Positions 43,823 to 51,258 of a stretch of 64,000 bases of DNA are shown here, one piece after another; position 1 is the first letter of the stretch; each line of letters begins with the position of its first letter. The stretch comes from Stenotrophomonas raiganjensis (SeqCode). Lineage in GTDB: Bacteria; Pseudomonadota; Gammaproteobacteria; Xanthomonadales; Xanthomonadaceae. The notes under the pieces are model-generated. The model made no database searches. It saw only the letters and a list, made by a program, of their open reading frames with translations, and was not told the DNA's origin. The translations under genes were made by a program, and so were the position numbers. The stretch is from NCBI RefSeq assembly GCF_030658505.1, contig NZ_JAUTXR010000134.1:1-64000 (forward strand), in the 5' to 3' direction.

Positions 43823-44707
43823 ATGCCGGTGCGTTCCCCGCTGATCCTCGACCTGGACGGTGGCGTGCTGCCACTGCCCCAGGCACAGATCCTGGCGCTG
43901 CCACAGTGGCACGATCCGCTGCGCTTCGCCTGCAGCAATGCCACCCTGGCGCGTTTCAGCGCAGAAGTGCTGGCACCGCTGCCCGCGCAGCTCGGCACGG
44001 TCATGCTCGGCAGTGGTGACTTCCACCATCTCAGCCTGCCGCTGCTGCGCCGCATGCGCGCACAGGCGCCGTTCCAGCTGGTGGTGCTGGACAACCATCC
44101 AGACAACATGCGATTCCCGTTCGGCATGCACTGCGGGTCGTGGGTCAACGCCGCCAGCAAGCTGCCGCATATCTCGCACATCCACGTGATCGGCATCACC
44201 TCCAGCGACATCGGCCTCGGCCATGCCTGGGAGAACCACTGGCGCCCGCTGCTGGGCGGGCGCCTGACGTACTGGTGCATGGACGTGGATGTCGGCTGGG
44301 GCCATCGCCTCGGCATGGGCCACGCCTTCCGCCGCTTCGAGCATCCCGAGGCCCTGGTCGCCGCGTTCGCTGCCGAGCAGGCCAAGTCGCCGCAGCCGAC
44401 CTATCTGTCGATCGACAAGGACGTGTTCGCCGAGGACGTCGCCCGCAGCAACTGGGACCAGGGCCGCTTCCAGCTGGAGGACGCGCTGGTGGTGATCGAA
44501 GCACTGCGCGCCGGTGGCCTGGTCGGCAGTGACATCACCGGGGAAGTGTCTCTGGCCAACTACCAGAGCCGCTTCAAGCGCTGGCTGTCGTCACTGGATG
44601 GCCAGCCGGACGTCAGCGCCGACGATCTTCCTGCCTGGCAGGCCCGGCACCAGCAGGTGAACCGCGAGCTGCTGGCGGCAATGGCCGCCGTGCCGACGGC
44701 CTGCTGA
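43823..44707 (+). CDS. Arginase/ureohydrolase-superfamily hydrolase
   Basis: A 294-residue protein with the metal motifs of the arginase fold in order: GSGDFHH (63-69), LDNHPD with Asp90, His92 and Asp94, and SIDKDVF with Asp198 and Asp200. These bind a binuclear metal centre in arginase, agmatinase and formiminoglutamase. It is more distant from these than they are from each other by eye, and the substrate is unknown; a guanidino or amide group in the cluster's product is plausible. Last gene of the run; four repeat units follow. Confidence 0.8.
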   Translation: MPVRSPLILDLDGGVLPLPQAQILALPQWHDPLRFACSNATLARFSAEVLAPLPAQLGTVMLGSGDFHHLSLPLLRRMRAQAPFQLVVLDNHPDNMRFPFGMHCGSWVNAASKLPHISHIHVIGITSSDIGLGHAWENHWRPLLGGRLTYWCMDVDVGWGHRLGMGHAFRRFEHPEALVAAFAAEQAKSPQPTYLSIDKDVFAEDVARSNWDQGRFQLEDALVVIEALRAGGLVGSDITGEVSLANYQSRFKRWLSSLDGQPDVSADDLPAWQARHQQVNRELLAAMAAVPTAC

Positions 44708-44722
44708 CCACTGTCCGGCAAT

Positions 44723-44851
44723 GCCAACCAAGGTTGGCAACTACCAGAGCCAGGTAGAGCCGAGCCCACGCTCGGCTGGCGCCTTCTGTAGAGTCGAGCC
44801 ATGCTCGACTGCGGGCACCGCGAACAGCAGCCGAGCATGGCTCGGCTCTAC
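44723..44851. repeat. Cluster of four SMAG repeat units
   Basis: Units at 44723-44744 (minus), 44754-44779 (plus), 44788-44810 (plus) and 44828-44851 (minus) each carry GTAG and a stem. Stem types differ (GCCAACC, GAGCCGAGC, GAGTCGAGC), so subfamilies are mixed. The array fills the gap between the arginase-like gene and the VOC gene. Confidence 0.85.
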
Positions 44852-44879
44852 ACTGGGTTCCCACCTCGGAGCCCTCGCC

Positions 44880-45239
44880 ATGCCCCAGACCGTCATCCCG
44901 CAACTGCGCATGCGCCACGCCGATACCACCCTGCCGTTCTACGTGCAGGGGCTGGGCTTCGTGGTCGACTGGGAACACCGCTTCGAACCCGGCTTCCCGC
45001 TGTTCGCCCAGCTCACCCGTGACGGCCAGACGATCTTCCTCACCGAACACAGCGGCGACTGCGAAGTCGGCGGCGCGGTGTACTTCATCGTTGACGACGT
45101 CAACAGCCTGCACCGCGCCTTCAGTGCCGCGAACGTGCCGATCGAGCAGCCCCCGCATGACACCGAATGGGGCAGCCGCGAAATGCTGCTGCGCGACCCG
45201 GACGACAACCGGTTGCGCTTCGCCACCCCCGTGGACTGA
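44880..45239 (+). CDS. Glyoxalase/bleomycin-resistance (VOC) family protein
   Basis: A 119-residue single-domain VOC protein. PQLRMRHADTTLPFYVQGLGF begins the first betaalphabetabetabeta unit, and LLRDPDDNRLRFATPVD ends the second. The layout matches bleomycin-binding or glyoxalase-like proteins. The residues EHSGDCEVGGAVYFIVDDV sit between. It may bind or modify a small toxic molecule; no specific substrate can be assigned. The upstream SMAG cluster separates it from the arginase-like gene. Confidence 0.83.
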   Translation: MPQTVIPQLRMRHADTTLPFYVQGLGFVVDWEHRFEPGFPLFAQLTRDGQTIFLTEHSGDCEVGGAVYFIVDDVNSLHRAFSAANVPIEQPPHDTEWGSREMLLRDPDDNRLRFATPVD

Positions 45240-45257
45240 ACGACGCTGGCTTGAGAT

Positions 45258-45289
45258 GAATATACGAAACGTATACGCTTCGTATATTC
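45258..45289. promoter_or_regulatory. 32-bp near-perfect palindromic operator
   Basis: Thirty of 32 positions are symmetric. The outer arms are GAATATACGAA and TTCGTATATTC, and the centre CGTATACG is itself a palindrome. It ends 18 bases before the ParD-like gene. The density of GTATA units suggests several dimers of a ribbon-helix-helix protein bind side by side, as in toxin-antitoxin autoregulation. Confidence 0.85.
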
Positions 45290-45307
45290 ACTCCTCAAGG
45301 AGCCCGC

Positions 45308-45520
45308 ATGGGCATCGTCAACATCGATGACACCCTGCACGACCAGCTGCGCCGTGCCTGCACCGTCTCCAGCCGTTCAATCAACGCCCAGGCCAACTTC
45401 TGGATCCGGGTCGGCATGCTGTGCGAGCTGAACCCTACGCTGAGCTTCCAGGACATCGTCGCCAGCGAGTTGCGCGCGGCCGGCGTGCAGCCGCCACTGC
45501 TGCCCCCGGGCCAGGCCTGA
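45308..45520 (+). CDS. ParD-like ribbon-helix-helix protein
   Basis: A 70-residue protein. MGIVNIDDTLHDQLRRACTV followed by SSRSINAQANFWIRVGML is the ParD-like antitoxin layout: a beta strand, then two helices. No ParE-type toxin follows; instead a methionine aminopeptidase gene starts 4 bases after its stop. A ribosome site AAGGAG precedes the ATG. It probably represses this operon through the 32-bp palindrome. Whether it also binds the peptidase is not shown. Confidence 0.83.
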   Translation: MGIVNIDDTLHDQLRRACTVSSRSINAQANFWIRVGMLCELNPTLSFQDIVASELRAAGVQPPLLPPGQA

Positions 45521-45524
45521 GTCG

Positions 45525-46313
45525 ATGGGCATCATCAAGCGTCCCGACGAGATCGCGCTGATGGCCGAGTCCGGACGCCTGCTGGCGCAGGTGTTCGCCG
45601 CACTCGACCAGCTGACGCTGCAGGGCCGCAGCACGATGGAGATCAACGATTTCGTCGAACGCATGATCGTCGATGAGCTGCAGGCGCGGCCGGCCAGCAA
45701 GGGCCAGTACGGCTTCCCGTACGTGCTCAATACCTCGATCGACAACGTGATCTGCCACGGCGTGCCCAGCACCAACGACGTGCTGCGCAACGGCCAGATC
45801 GTCAACCTCGACATCACCCTGGAGAAGAACGGCTACATCGCCGACTCCAGCACCACCTACCTGGTCGGTGAGGTCGACTACGCCGCGCGCAGGCTGGTGC
45901 AGACCACCTACCAGGCGATGTGGAAAGGCATCGCTGCGGTGCGCCCCGGCGCACGCCTGGGCGACATCGGCCACGCCATCGCCCGCCACGCGCGCAGCCA
46001 CGGCTACAGCGTAGTGAAGGAATACTGCGGCCATGGCATCGGCCAGGAAATGCACGAGGAACCGCAGATCCTGCATTACGGCCATCCCCACACCGGCATG
46101 GTGCTGGAAGAAGGCATGGTGTTCACCATCGAGCCGATGCTCAACCAGGGCAAGCCGGCCATCCGCCAGCAGCCGGACGCATGGCCGGTCTACACGCGCG
46201 ACGGCAAGCTGTCGGCGCAGTTCGAACACACCGTGGCAGTAACCCGCAGCGGCGTGCGCGTACTGACCCTGCGCCCCGGCGAGGCGCCGTTATGCGCGGT
46301 GGATGGCGCCTAG
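45525..46313 (+). CDS. map: Type I methionine aminopeptidase (operon-linked second copy)
   Basis: A 262-residue enzyme that removes N-terminal methionine. All active-site residues are present: His78 (CHGVP), Asp96 (NLDITLEKNG), Asp107 (IADSS), His170 (CGHGIGQEMH), His177, Glu203 (FTIEPM) and Glu234 (QFEHTV). It lacks a zinc-finger extension. The main map gene usually stands near rpsB; here the gene is in an operon with a ParD-like regulator, so it is probably an additional, specially regulated copy. Its stop overlaps the stop of the convergent gene at CTAG. Confidence 0.92.
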   Translation: MGIIKRPDEIALMAESGRLLAQVFAALDQLTLQGRSTMEINDFVERMIVDELQARPASKGQYGFPYVLNTSIDNVICHGVPSTNDVLRNGQIVNLDITLEKNGYIADSSTTYLVGEVDYAARRLVQTTYQAMWKGIAAVRPGARLGDIGHAIARHARSHGYSVVKEYCGHGIGQEMHEEPQILHYGHPHTGMVLEEGMVFTIEPMLNQGKPAIRQQPDAWPVYTRDGKLSAQFEHTVAVTRSGVRVLTLRPGEAPLCAVDGA

Positions 46314-46978
46314 AGTGGCCGTTGCTGCATCCCGGCGTCCTCGTGCACGGTGCGCTTGCGCGCCGTCAGCGGCTCGCGCACCCGATGTGCCACATAGCCG
46401 ACGCTGGCTGCGAGAATGAAGGTGTAACCAAGGAGCTCGGTGGTCTCCTCGATGGTGTTCTTGAACACACGGATGTACTGATCACCCAACAGTCCGGTCC
46501 ACAACGACGTCATGCCGATCAGGCGCGAATAGAACAGCAGCAGGACCAGACCAATCGTCATCACGGTACCCGGCCGGGACACGAGAAAACGCACCAGCGC
46601 CTGCATGGCCCGGCGCCAGTCGCGGCTGGCCCAGGCCAGTGAGCCGATGATCAGTACACCCACCGGATACTTCCAGAAGCCGTGTGCGATCAGGTCCAGC
46701 GCCTCATCCATCTCACGCAGGAACATGCAGGCGAACAGCGCTGCCGCCAGCACGGCAAAGGCCCGATCATCGGCACGCCGCAACGCAAGCCGGACGAAGG
46801 CAGCCACGCTGGCGACCAGGAAGCCTTCCTGGGTCAGTTCGACCAGCGACCACTCGCCGACGGCATTGCCCAGCCAATGGATGTCGAGCCAGGCCAACGC
46901 AGGCGGAAGCGCCATCATCAGGCCGAACAGGGAGGTGCGCCCCAGGTGGGACAGGAGCAGCTGTAGATTGTCTTTCAT
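46310..46978 (-). CDS. Multi-pass membrane protein of unknown function
   Basis: A 222-residue protein with about six hydrophobic segments (for example SVAAFVRLALRR..., RAFAVLAAALFACMFLREM, FWKYPVGVLIIGSLAWA, VMTIGLVLLLFYSRLIGM, ELLGYTFILAASVGYVA). I do not recognise the family. ATG 46978 precedes MKDNLQLLLSHLGRTSLFGL; a longer frame upstream is Cys/Arg rich and unlikely. It shares the CTAG stop overlap with the convergent map gene. The 174 bases upstream, before the argO stop, show nothing recognisable. Confidence 0.72.
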   Translation of the reverse strand: MKDNLQLLLSHLGRTSLFGLMMALPPALAWLDIHWLGNAVGEWSLVELTQEGFLVASVAAFVRLALRRADDRAFAVLAAALFACMFLREMDEALDLIAHGFWKYPVGVLIIGSLAWASRDWRRAMQALVRFLVSRPGTVMTIGLVLLLFYSRLIGMTSLWTGLLGDQYIRVFKNTIEETTELLGYTFILAASVGYVAHRVREPLTARKRTVHEDAGMQQRPL

Positions 46979-47152
46979 GCAACACCGATGCCGCACCGTG
47001 GCGGTCGTACAACGAGAACACAGGCGACCGGGGGCTGCCGAACAACGGCATGCGCGGCGGGGTCGCGACCAGGCGCGCATTATCCGCGCTGTATCCGGCC
47101 ACGTGAACCGTATCGGTGGAACACATACGCAACACCGGCGTGCGTCACGCAC

Positions 47153-47773
47153 TCATGGCGACAAAGGACGCAACAGCAGCAGCGTGGCCAGGCAGAACAT
47201 GAAAACCGCCACGCCGGCGTCCAGCATCCGCCAGGCGCCCGGCCTGCGGAACACCGGCTGCAACAGGCGCGCACCATAGCCCAGCGTGCAGAACCAGGCC
47301 ACGCTGGCCACGCAGGCACCGGCGGCGAAGGCCCAGCGCAGATCGCCCGGGTAGCGCGTGGACAGGCTGCCCAGCAGCACGACCGTATCCAGATAGACGT
47401 GCGGGTTGAGCAGGGTGAAGGCCAGGCAGGTCAGCAGCACCTGGCGCCCGCTGCCGCCCTGCGCCTCGGCAATGGCCAGCACACTGCCACCGCGCCACGC
47501 GCGCAGCCCCGCCTGCAGGCCATACCAGAGCAGGAAGGCCGCACCACCGAAGCGCAGCACCTGCAGCAGCAACGGCCACTGCAGCACCAGCGCGCCCATG
47601 CCGCCGACACCGGCCAGTATCAGCACGATGTCCGCGCCAGCGCAGGCCAGCACCACCTTCCCCACATGGCGCTGCTGCAGGCCTTGACGCAGCACGAAGG
47701 CGTTCTGCGCGCCGATGGCGATGATCAGGCCGGCACCTGCGAACAGGCCGGCGGCGGTAGCGGCAATCCACAT
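47153..47773 (-). CDS. argO: LysE/ArgO-family amino acid exporter
   Basis: A 206-residue inner-membrane exporter with about six segments. AGLIIAIGAQNAFVLRQGL near the N-terminus is the LysE/ArgO signature. It is expected to export arginine or lysine and related basic amino acids. It is divergent from an ArgP-type LysR regulator, the same pairing as in E. coli and Corynebacterium (LysG/LysE). The ATG at 47773 fits the family start; a TTG at 47833 would add 20 residues and overlap the promoter. Confidence 0.87.
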   Translation of the reverse strand: MWIAATAAGLFAGAGLIIAIGAQNAFVLRQGLQQRHVGKVVLACAGADIVLILAGVGGMGALVLQWPLLLQVLRFGGAAFLLWYGLQAGLRAWRGGSVLAIAEAQGGSGRQVLLTCLAFTLLNPHVYLDTVVLLGSLSTRYPGDLRWAFAAGACVASVAWFCTLGYGARLLQPVFRRPGAWRMLDAGVAVFMFCLATLLLLRPLSP

Positions 47774-47879
47774 CAGGACAGGCCAGGCAGCGGGGGGACG
47801 CGCAGGGTGCGGCCGCCGACCCTGTTTAGACAATCTGATTTTTCTTTATCCTGTGCAGGAAAACTGAAGAGGCACCGGC

Positions 47880-48773
47880 ATGGATCTGGTACATCCACAA
47901 CTGGCCGCGTTTGCCGCGGTGCTGGAAGAAGGCAGCTTCGAGGCCGCGGCACGCCGCCTGTCGATCAGCCCGTCGGCCCTGTCGCAACGGATCAAGGCGC
48001 TGGAGGACAGGCTCGGCCAGGTACTGGTGGTACGTCAGGCACCGTGCCGCCCCACCGCCGCAGGCGAAGCGCTGCTGCGCCGGGTCCGGCCGATGCAGGC
48101 GCTGGAGGCCGAGGCATTGGCCGAGCTGCTGCCCGAGCGTGGCAGCGACGCTGCGCGCACGCCGATCCCGCTGGCGGTCAACGACGACTCGCTCGATACC
48201 TGGTTCGTGCCGGCCATCGCCGACCTGCACCAGCGCCATGGCTACCTGTTCGACCTGCGCATGGACGACCAGGACCATACCCTGCAGCTGCTGCGCGATG
48301 GCAGCGTGCTCGGCGCAGTCACTGCCGAAAGCCAGCCGGTGAAGGGTTGCAACGTGCACCCGCTCGGCGCGATGCGCTACCACGCCATCGCCTCGCCCGG
48401 CTTCGCCCGCCAGTACTTCAGTGACGGCATGCAGGCCGCGGCCTTGGCGCACGCCCCCATGTTGGTGTTCAACCGCAAGGATGAACTGCAATGGCGCTTC
48501 GTGCGACGCCTGACCCGCGCGCGCCTGCAGCCGCCGCTACACTACCTGCCCTCTTCCACCGGTTTCGTCGAAGCTGCCGCGTGCGGACTCGGCTGGGGCA
48601 TGGCCCCGGAAACCCTGGTCGCGCCCGCCGTGCGCGCCGGCCGCGTGGTGATACTGGAACCCCGCCGCTGGCTCGACGTGCCGCTGTACTGGCAGCATGC
48701 CGCCGTGCGCTCAAGCACGCTGCAGCACATCACCCAGGCGCTGCGCACGGCAGCCAGCGGCACCCTTCGATAA
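47880..48773 (+). CDS. argP: LysR-family regulator ArgP
   Basis: A 297-residue regulator. MDLVHPQLAAFAAVLEEGSF and AARRLSISPSALSQRIKALEDRLGQVLVVR form the winged-helix of the ArgP/LysG group. The effector domain starts near residue 90 and includes GCNVHPLGAMRYHAIASPGF. ArgP activates argO when arginine or lysine analogues are present. It is divergent from argO; the gap holds an AT-rich AATCTGATTTTTCTTTATCC segment suitable for LysR binding. Confidence 0.88.
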   Translation: MDLVHPQLAAFAAVLEEGSFEAAARRLSISPSALSQRIKALEDRLGQVLVVRQAPCRPTAAGEALLRRVRPMQALEAEALAELLPERGSDAARTPIPLAVNDDSLDTWFVPAIADLHQRHGYLFDLRMDDQDHTLQLLRDGSVLGAVTAESQPVKGCNVHPLGAMRYHAIASPGFARQYFSDGMQAAALAHAPMLVFNRKDELQWRFVRRLTRARLQPPLHYLPSSTGFVEAAACGLGWGMAPETLVAPAVRAGRVVILEPRRWLDVPLYWQHAAVRSSTLQHITQALRTAASGTLR

Positions 48774-48783
48774 GGACAAACCG

Positions 48784-48861
48784 ATGATCGCAGACCCGGG
48801 CTTCACGCCGCGCGCACTACCGTTTGCGCACTTCTTCACCACTGGGACGGCATGGGCGTGA
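48784..48861 (+). CDS. 25-codon leader ORF overlapping the outer-membrane factor gene
   Basis: ATG 48784 has a strong ribosome site (AAGGA, 7-base spacing) 10 bases after the argP stop. It encodes MIADPGFTPRALPFAHFFTT and five more residues ending TAWA. Its stop overlaps the start region of the next gene (48852) by 10 bases, so translation would be coupled. It could be a leader peptide or a chance frame; third-position bias is moderate. Confidence 0.4.
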   Translation: MIADPGFTPRALPFAHFFTTGTAWA

Positions 48862-50252
48862 TCGGCCGACGTACAAGGATGCACCGCGCGAAGGCCGCGC
48901 TGGCGCTGGCAACCTGCCTGCCACTGGCTGCGGCGGCGCAGTCTCTCACCGATGCACCCGCCTTGGACTGGGAACAGGCGCGGCAGCGTCTGGAGCAGGT
49001 TTCCGATGCGCTGGCCGCCGCCGACGCATCGGTACGCAACAAGCAGGACCTGCAGGACGCCACCCGGCTGCTGCGCCTGCCGGAGATCACCGGCGAAGTG
49101 CGCCGCCTGCAGTTCCAGAAGACCCTCACCCTGCCACTGGGTTCGCTGGCACCGGTGGCCGAGGCCTATGGCATCGACTCGCCGCTGTCGTTCACCGAAC
49201 GCGACTGGCGTACCCGCCCGGTGGTCACCGCGGTACTGCCGCTGTATACCGGCGGCGTGATTCCGGCCGCGCAACGTGCGGCCAGCGCCGCCCACGAACA
49301 GGCCAGCGCCGAGCGCGAGGCACAGCGCCAATCATTGACCGTGCAGCTTGCCCAGGCTTATTTCGGCCAGCGCCTGGCCGAGCAGGCGGTGGACGTGCGC
49401 CGCGATGTGCGCGATGGCCTCAACCGTCACCTGTCCGACGCGGAAAAGCTGGAGCGCGAGGGCTTCGCCACCCGTGCCCAGCGCCTGCAGGCCACCGTAG
49501 CGCGCGACAAGGCCGAGCGCGAGTACCAGAAGACGGTGAACGATCTGGCCACGTTGAAGGCCGCGCTGGCCACGCTGCTGCGCAGTGGTGGCGAGGTGCA
49601 GCCGGTTTCGCCGCTGTTCGTGCAGCGCGTGCCGCTGGAGCCGGTGGCCAGCTTCGAGCGTACTGCGCAGGCGCGCCAGCCGCAGATCGCGCGCCTGCGG
49701 GCCATGGTGGCGCAGGCCGAACAGGGCGTGCGCGTGCAGCAGGCCAAGCTGAAACCGCAGATCTTTGCCTTCGGCCAGTACGACTTCCGCCGCCGCGACG
49801 AAATGCTGACCGATCCGGACTGGGCGTTTGGCATCGGCCTGAAGTACACCTTCCTGTCGCCGAACTCGCGGCCGGCGCAGATCAGCGCCGCGCGCGCGCA
49901 GCAGGACCAGGCCGAAGCGGGCCTGCGCGAGGCCGAGAACCAGGTCGCGCTGGGCGTGCGCAAGGCCTGGAACGAACTGGAAACCGCGCGGCAGCAGTTC
50001 GTACTGCTCGACAGCAGCATCGCCCAGGCACAGGAAAACCTGCGCCTGCAGGAGCTGGCGTTCCGCGAGGGCCAGGCCACCTCGCTGGATGTGATCGACG
50101 CGCGGCTCGGCCTGGGCGGTGCCCGCGTCGAGCGCGCGCAGGCCGCCTACCAATACGATATTGCGCTGGCACAGTTGCTGGAGGTCAGTGGACAGATGGA
50201 CCGTTTTGAAGAATTCCGGCGCCGTGCGGACGAGGTGATCGACCATGAGTGA
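48852..50252 (+). CDS. TolC-like outer-membrane efflux protein
   Basis: A 466-residue outer-membrane factor. The signal peptide ends near residue 30 (LPLAAAAQS). Two TolC repeats follow, each with long coiled-coil helices (for example AAHEQASAEREAQRQSLTVQLAQAYF and AQQDQAEAGLREAENQVALGVRKAWNELETAR). It forms the exit channel of the pump encoded next. The ATG 48852 has a modest ribosome site; an internal ATG at 48879 also precedes a good signal sequence. It overlaps the adaptor gene by 8 bases. Confidence 0.85.
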   Translation: MGVIGRRTRMHRAKAALALATCLPLAAAAQSLTDAPALDWEQARQRLEQVSDALAAADASVRNKQDLQDATRLLRLPEITGEVRRLQFQKTLTLPLGSLAPVAEAYGIDSPLSFTERDWRTRPVVTAVLPLYTGGVIPAAQRAASAAHEQASAEREAQRQSLTVQLAQAYFGQRLAEQAVDVRRDVRDGLNRHLSDAEKLEREGFATRAQRLQATVARDKAEREYQKTVNDLATLKAALATLLRSGGEVQPVSPLFVQRVPLEPVASFERTAQARQPQIARLRAMVAQAEQGVRVQQAKLKPQIFAFGQYDFRRRDEMLTDPDWAFGIGLKYTFLSPNSRPAQISAARAQQDQAEAGLREAENQVALGVRKAWNELETARQQFVLLDSSIAQAQENLRLQELAFREGQATSLDVIDARLGLGGARVERAQAAYQYDIALAQLLEVSGQMDRFEEFRRRADEVIDHE

Positions 50253-51258
50253 TGTGCTGCACGACGATGCGACAACACCCCCGGCCAAGCGCCGCCTGGG
50301 CCCGATCCTGGTAGTGGTGCTGCTGGTCGCGGTGGTGCTCGGCCTGTGGCTGGCCTGGCGCAGCCCGGCCGACCAGATCCAGGGCATGGCCGACGCGGAC
50401 ACCATCAACGTGGCCGCCAAGATCACCGCGCGCGTGGCGGAGTTGAAGGTGCGCGAGGGCGACCGCGTGCAGCCTGGGCAGGTGCTGTTCCTGCTCGACA
50501 GCCCCGAAGTGGCTGCCAAGGAACAGCAGGCGCACGGCGCCCTGGCCGCCGCACAGGCGGTGGCCGACAAGGCCGATGAGGGTGCGCGCAGCGAAGACAT
50601 CCGGGCCGCCGAAGCGAACTGGAAGCGGGCCGAAGCCGGCGCGACGCTGGCTGAAGCCACCTATCAGCGCGTGCAGAACCTGTTCAACGAAGGCGTGATG
50701 ACCCGGCAGAAGCGCGATGAAGCGCATGCCCAGGCCACCAGCTCGCGTGAACTGGCCCGTGCCGCCCGCGCGCAGTACGACATGGCATTGGCCGGCGCAC
50801 GCGAGCAGGACAAGCGTGCCGCGCAGGGCCAGGTGCAGCAGGCACAGGGCGCGGTGGCCGAAGTCAACGCCGCGCGCGCAGAAGTGGAAGGGCGCGCGCC
50901 GGTCGCCGGCGAGATCAACAAGCGCATGGCCGACCCGGGCGAACTGGTGCCGGCCGGCTACCCGGTGTTCACCCTGGTCGACATCGACCGCATGTGGGTG
51001 GCGATGAACCTGCGCGAATCGCAGATGCAGGGCCTGAAGGTCGGCAGCAAGCTGCAGGGCAGCGTGCCGGCACTCGGCCTGGACGGCGAGTTCGAGGTCT
51101 ACTTCATCAACCCGGCCGGCGACTATGCGACCTGGCGTACTACCCGCCAGTCGTCCGGCTACGACGTCCGCAGTTTCGAGGTGCGGGTGCGCCCGGTACG
51201 CCGCATCGAGGGCTTCCGCCCCGGCATGAGCGTGCTGTTCGCATGGCCCCAGCACTGA
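50245..51258 (+). CDS. HlyD-family periplasmic adaptor (YhiI-like)
   Basis: A 337-residue membrane-fusion protein. One membrane segment (about 20-41) anchors it. The biotinyl-lipoyl half sites are TINVAAKITARVAELKVREG and RAPVAGEINKRMADPGELV, with a helical hairpin between them (about 95-225). VDIDRMWVAMNLRE is common in adaptors that serve ABC-2 exporters such as YhiI/YbhG. Start and stop overlap the neighbouring genes by 8 and 16 bases, so the four proteins are made together. Confidence 0.9.
   Translation: MSDVLHDDATTPPAKRRLGPILVVVLLVAVVLGLWLAWRSPADQIQGMADADTINVAAKITARVAELKVREGDRVQPGQVLFLLDSPEVAAKEQQAHGALAAAQAVADKADEGARSEDIRAAEANWKRAEAGATLAEATYQRVQNLFNEGVMTRQKRDEAHAQATSSRELARAARAQYDMALAGAREQDKRAAQGQVQQAQGAVAEVNAARAEVEGRAPVAGEINKRMADPGELVPAGYPVFTLVDIDRMWVAMNLRESQMQGLKVGSKLQGSVPALGLDGEFEVYFINPAGDYATWRTTRQSSGYDVRSFEVRVRPVRRIEGFRPGMSVLFAWPQH

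Noticed and set aside
37566..44707. Methionine salvage or O-antigen sugar pathway
   Set aside because: The HAD and DegT genes alone suggest these, but no other mtn, rml, or nucleotide-sugar genes are present.
45308..46313. Classical ParDE toxin-antitoxin operon
   Set aside because: No ParE/RelE-type toxin is encoded; the partner gene is a complete methionine aminopeptidase.
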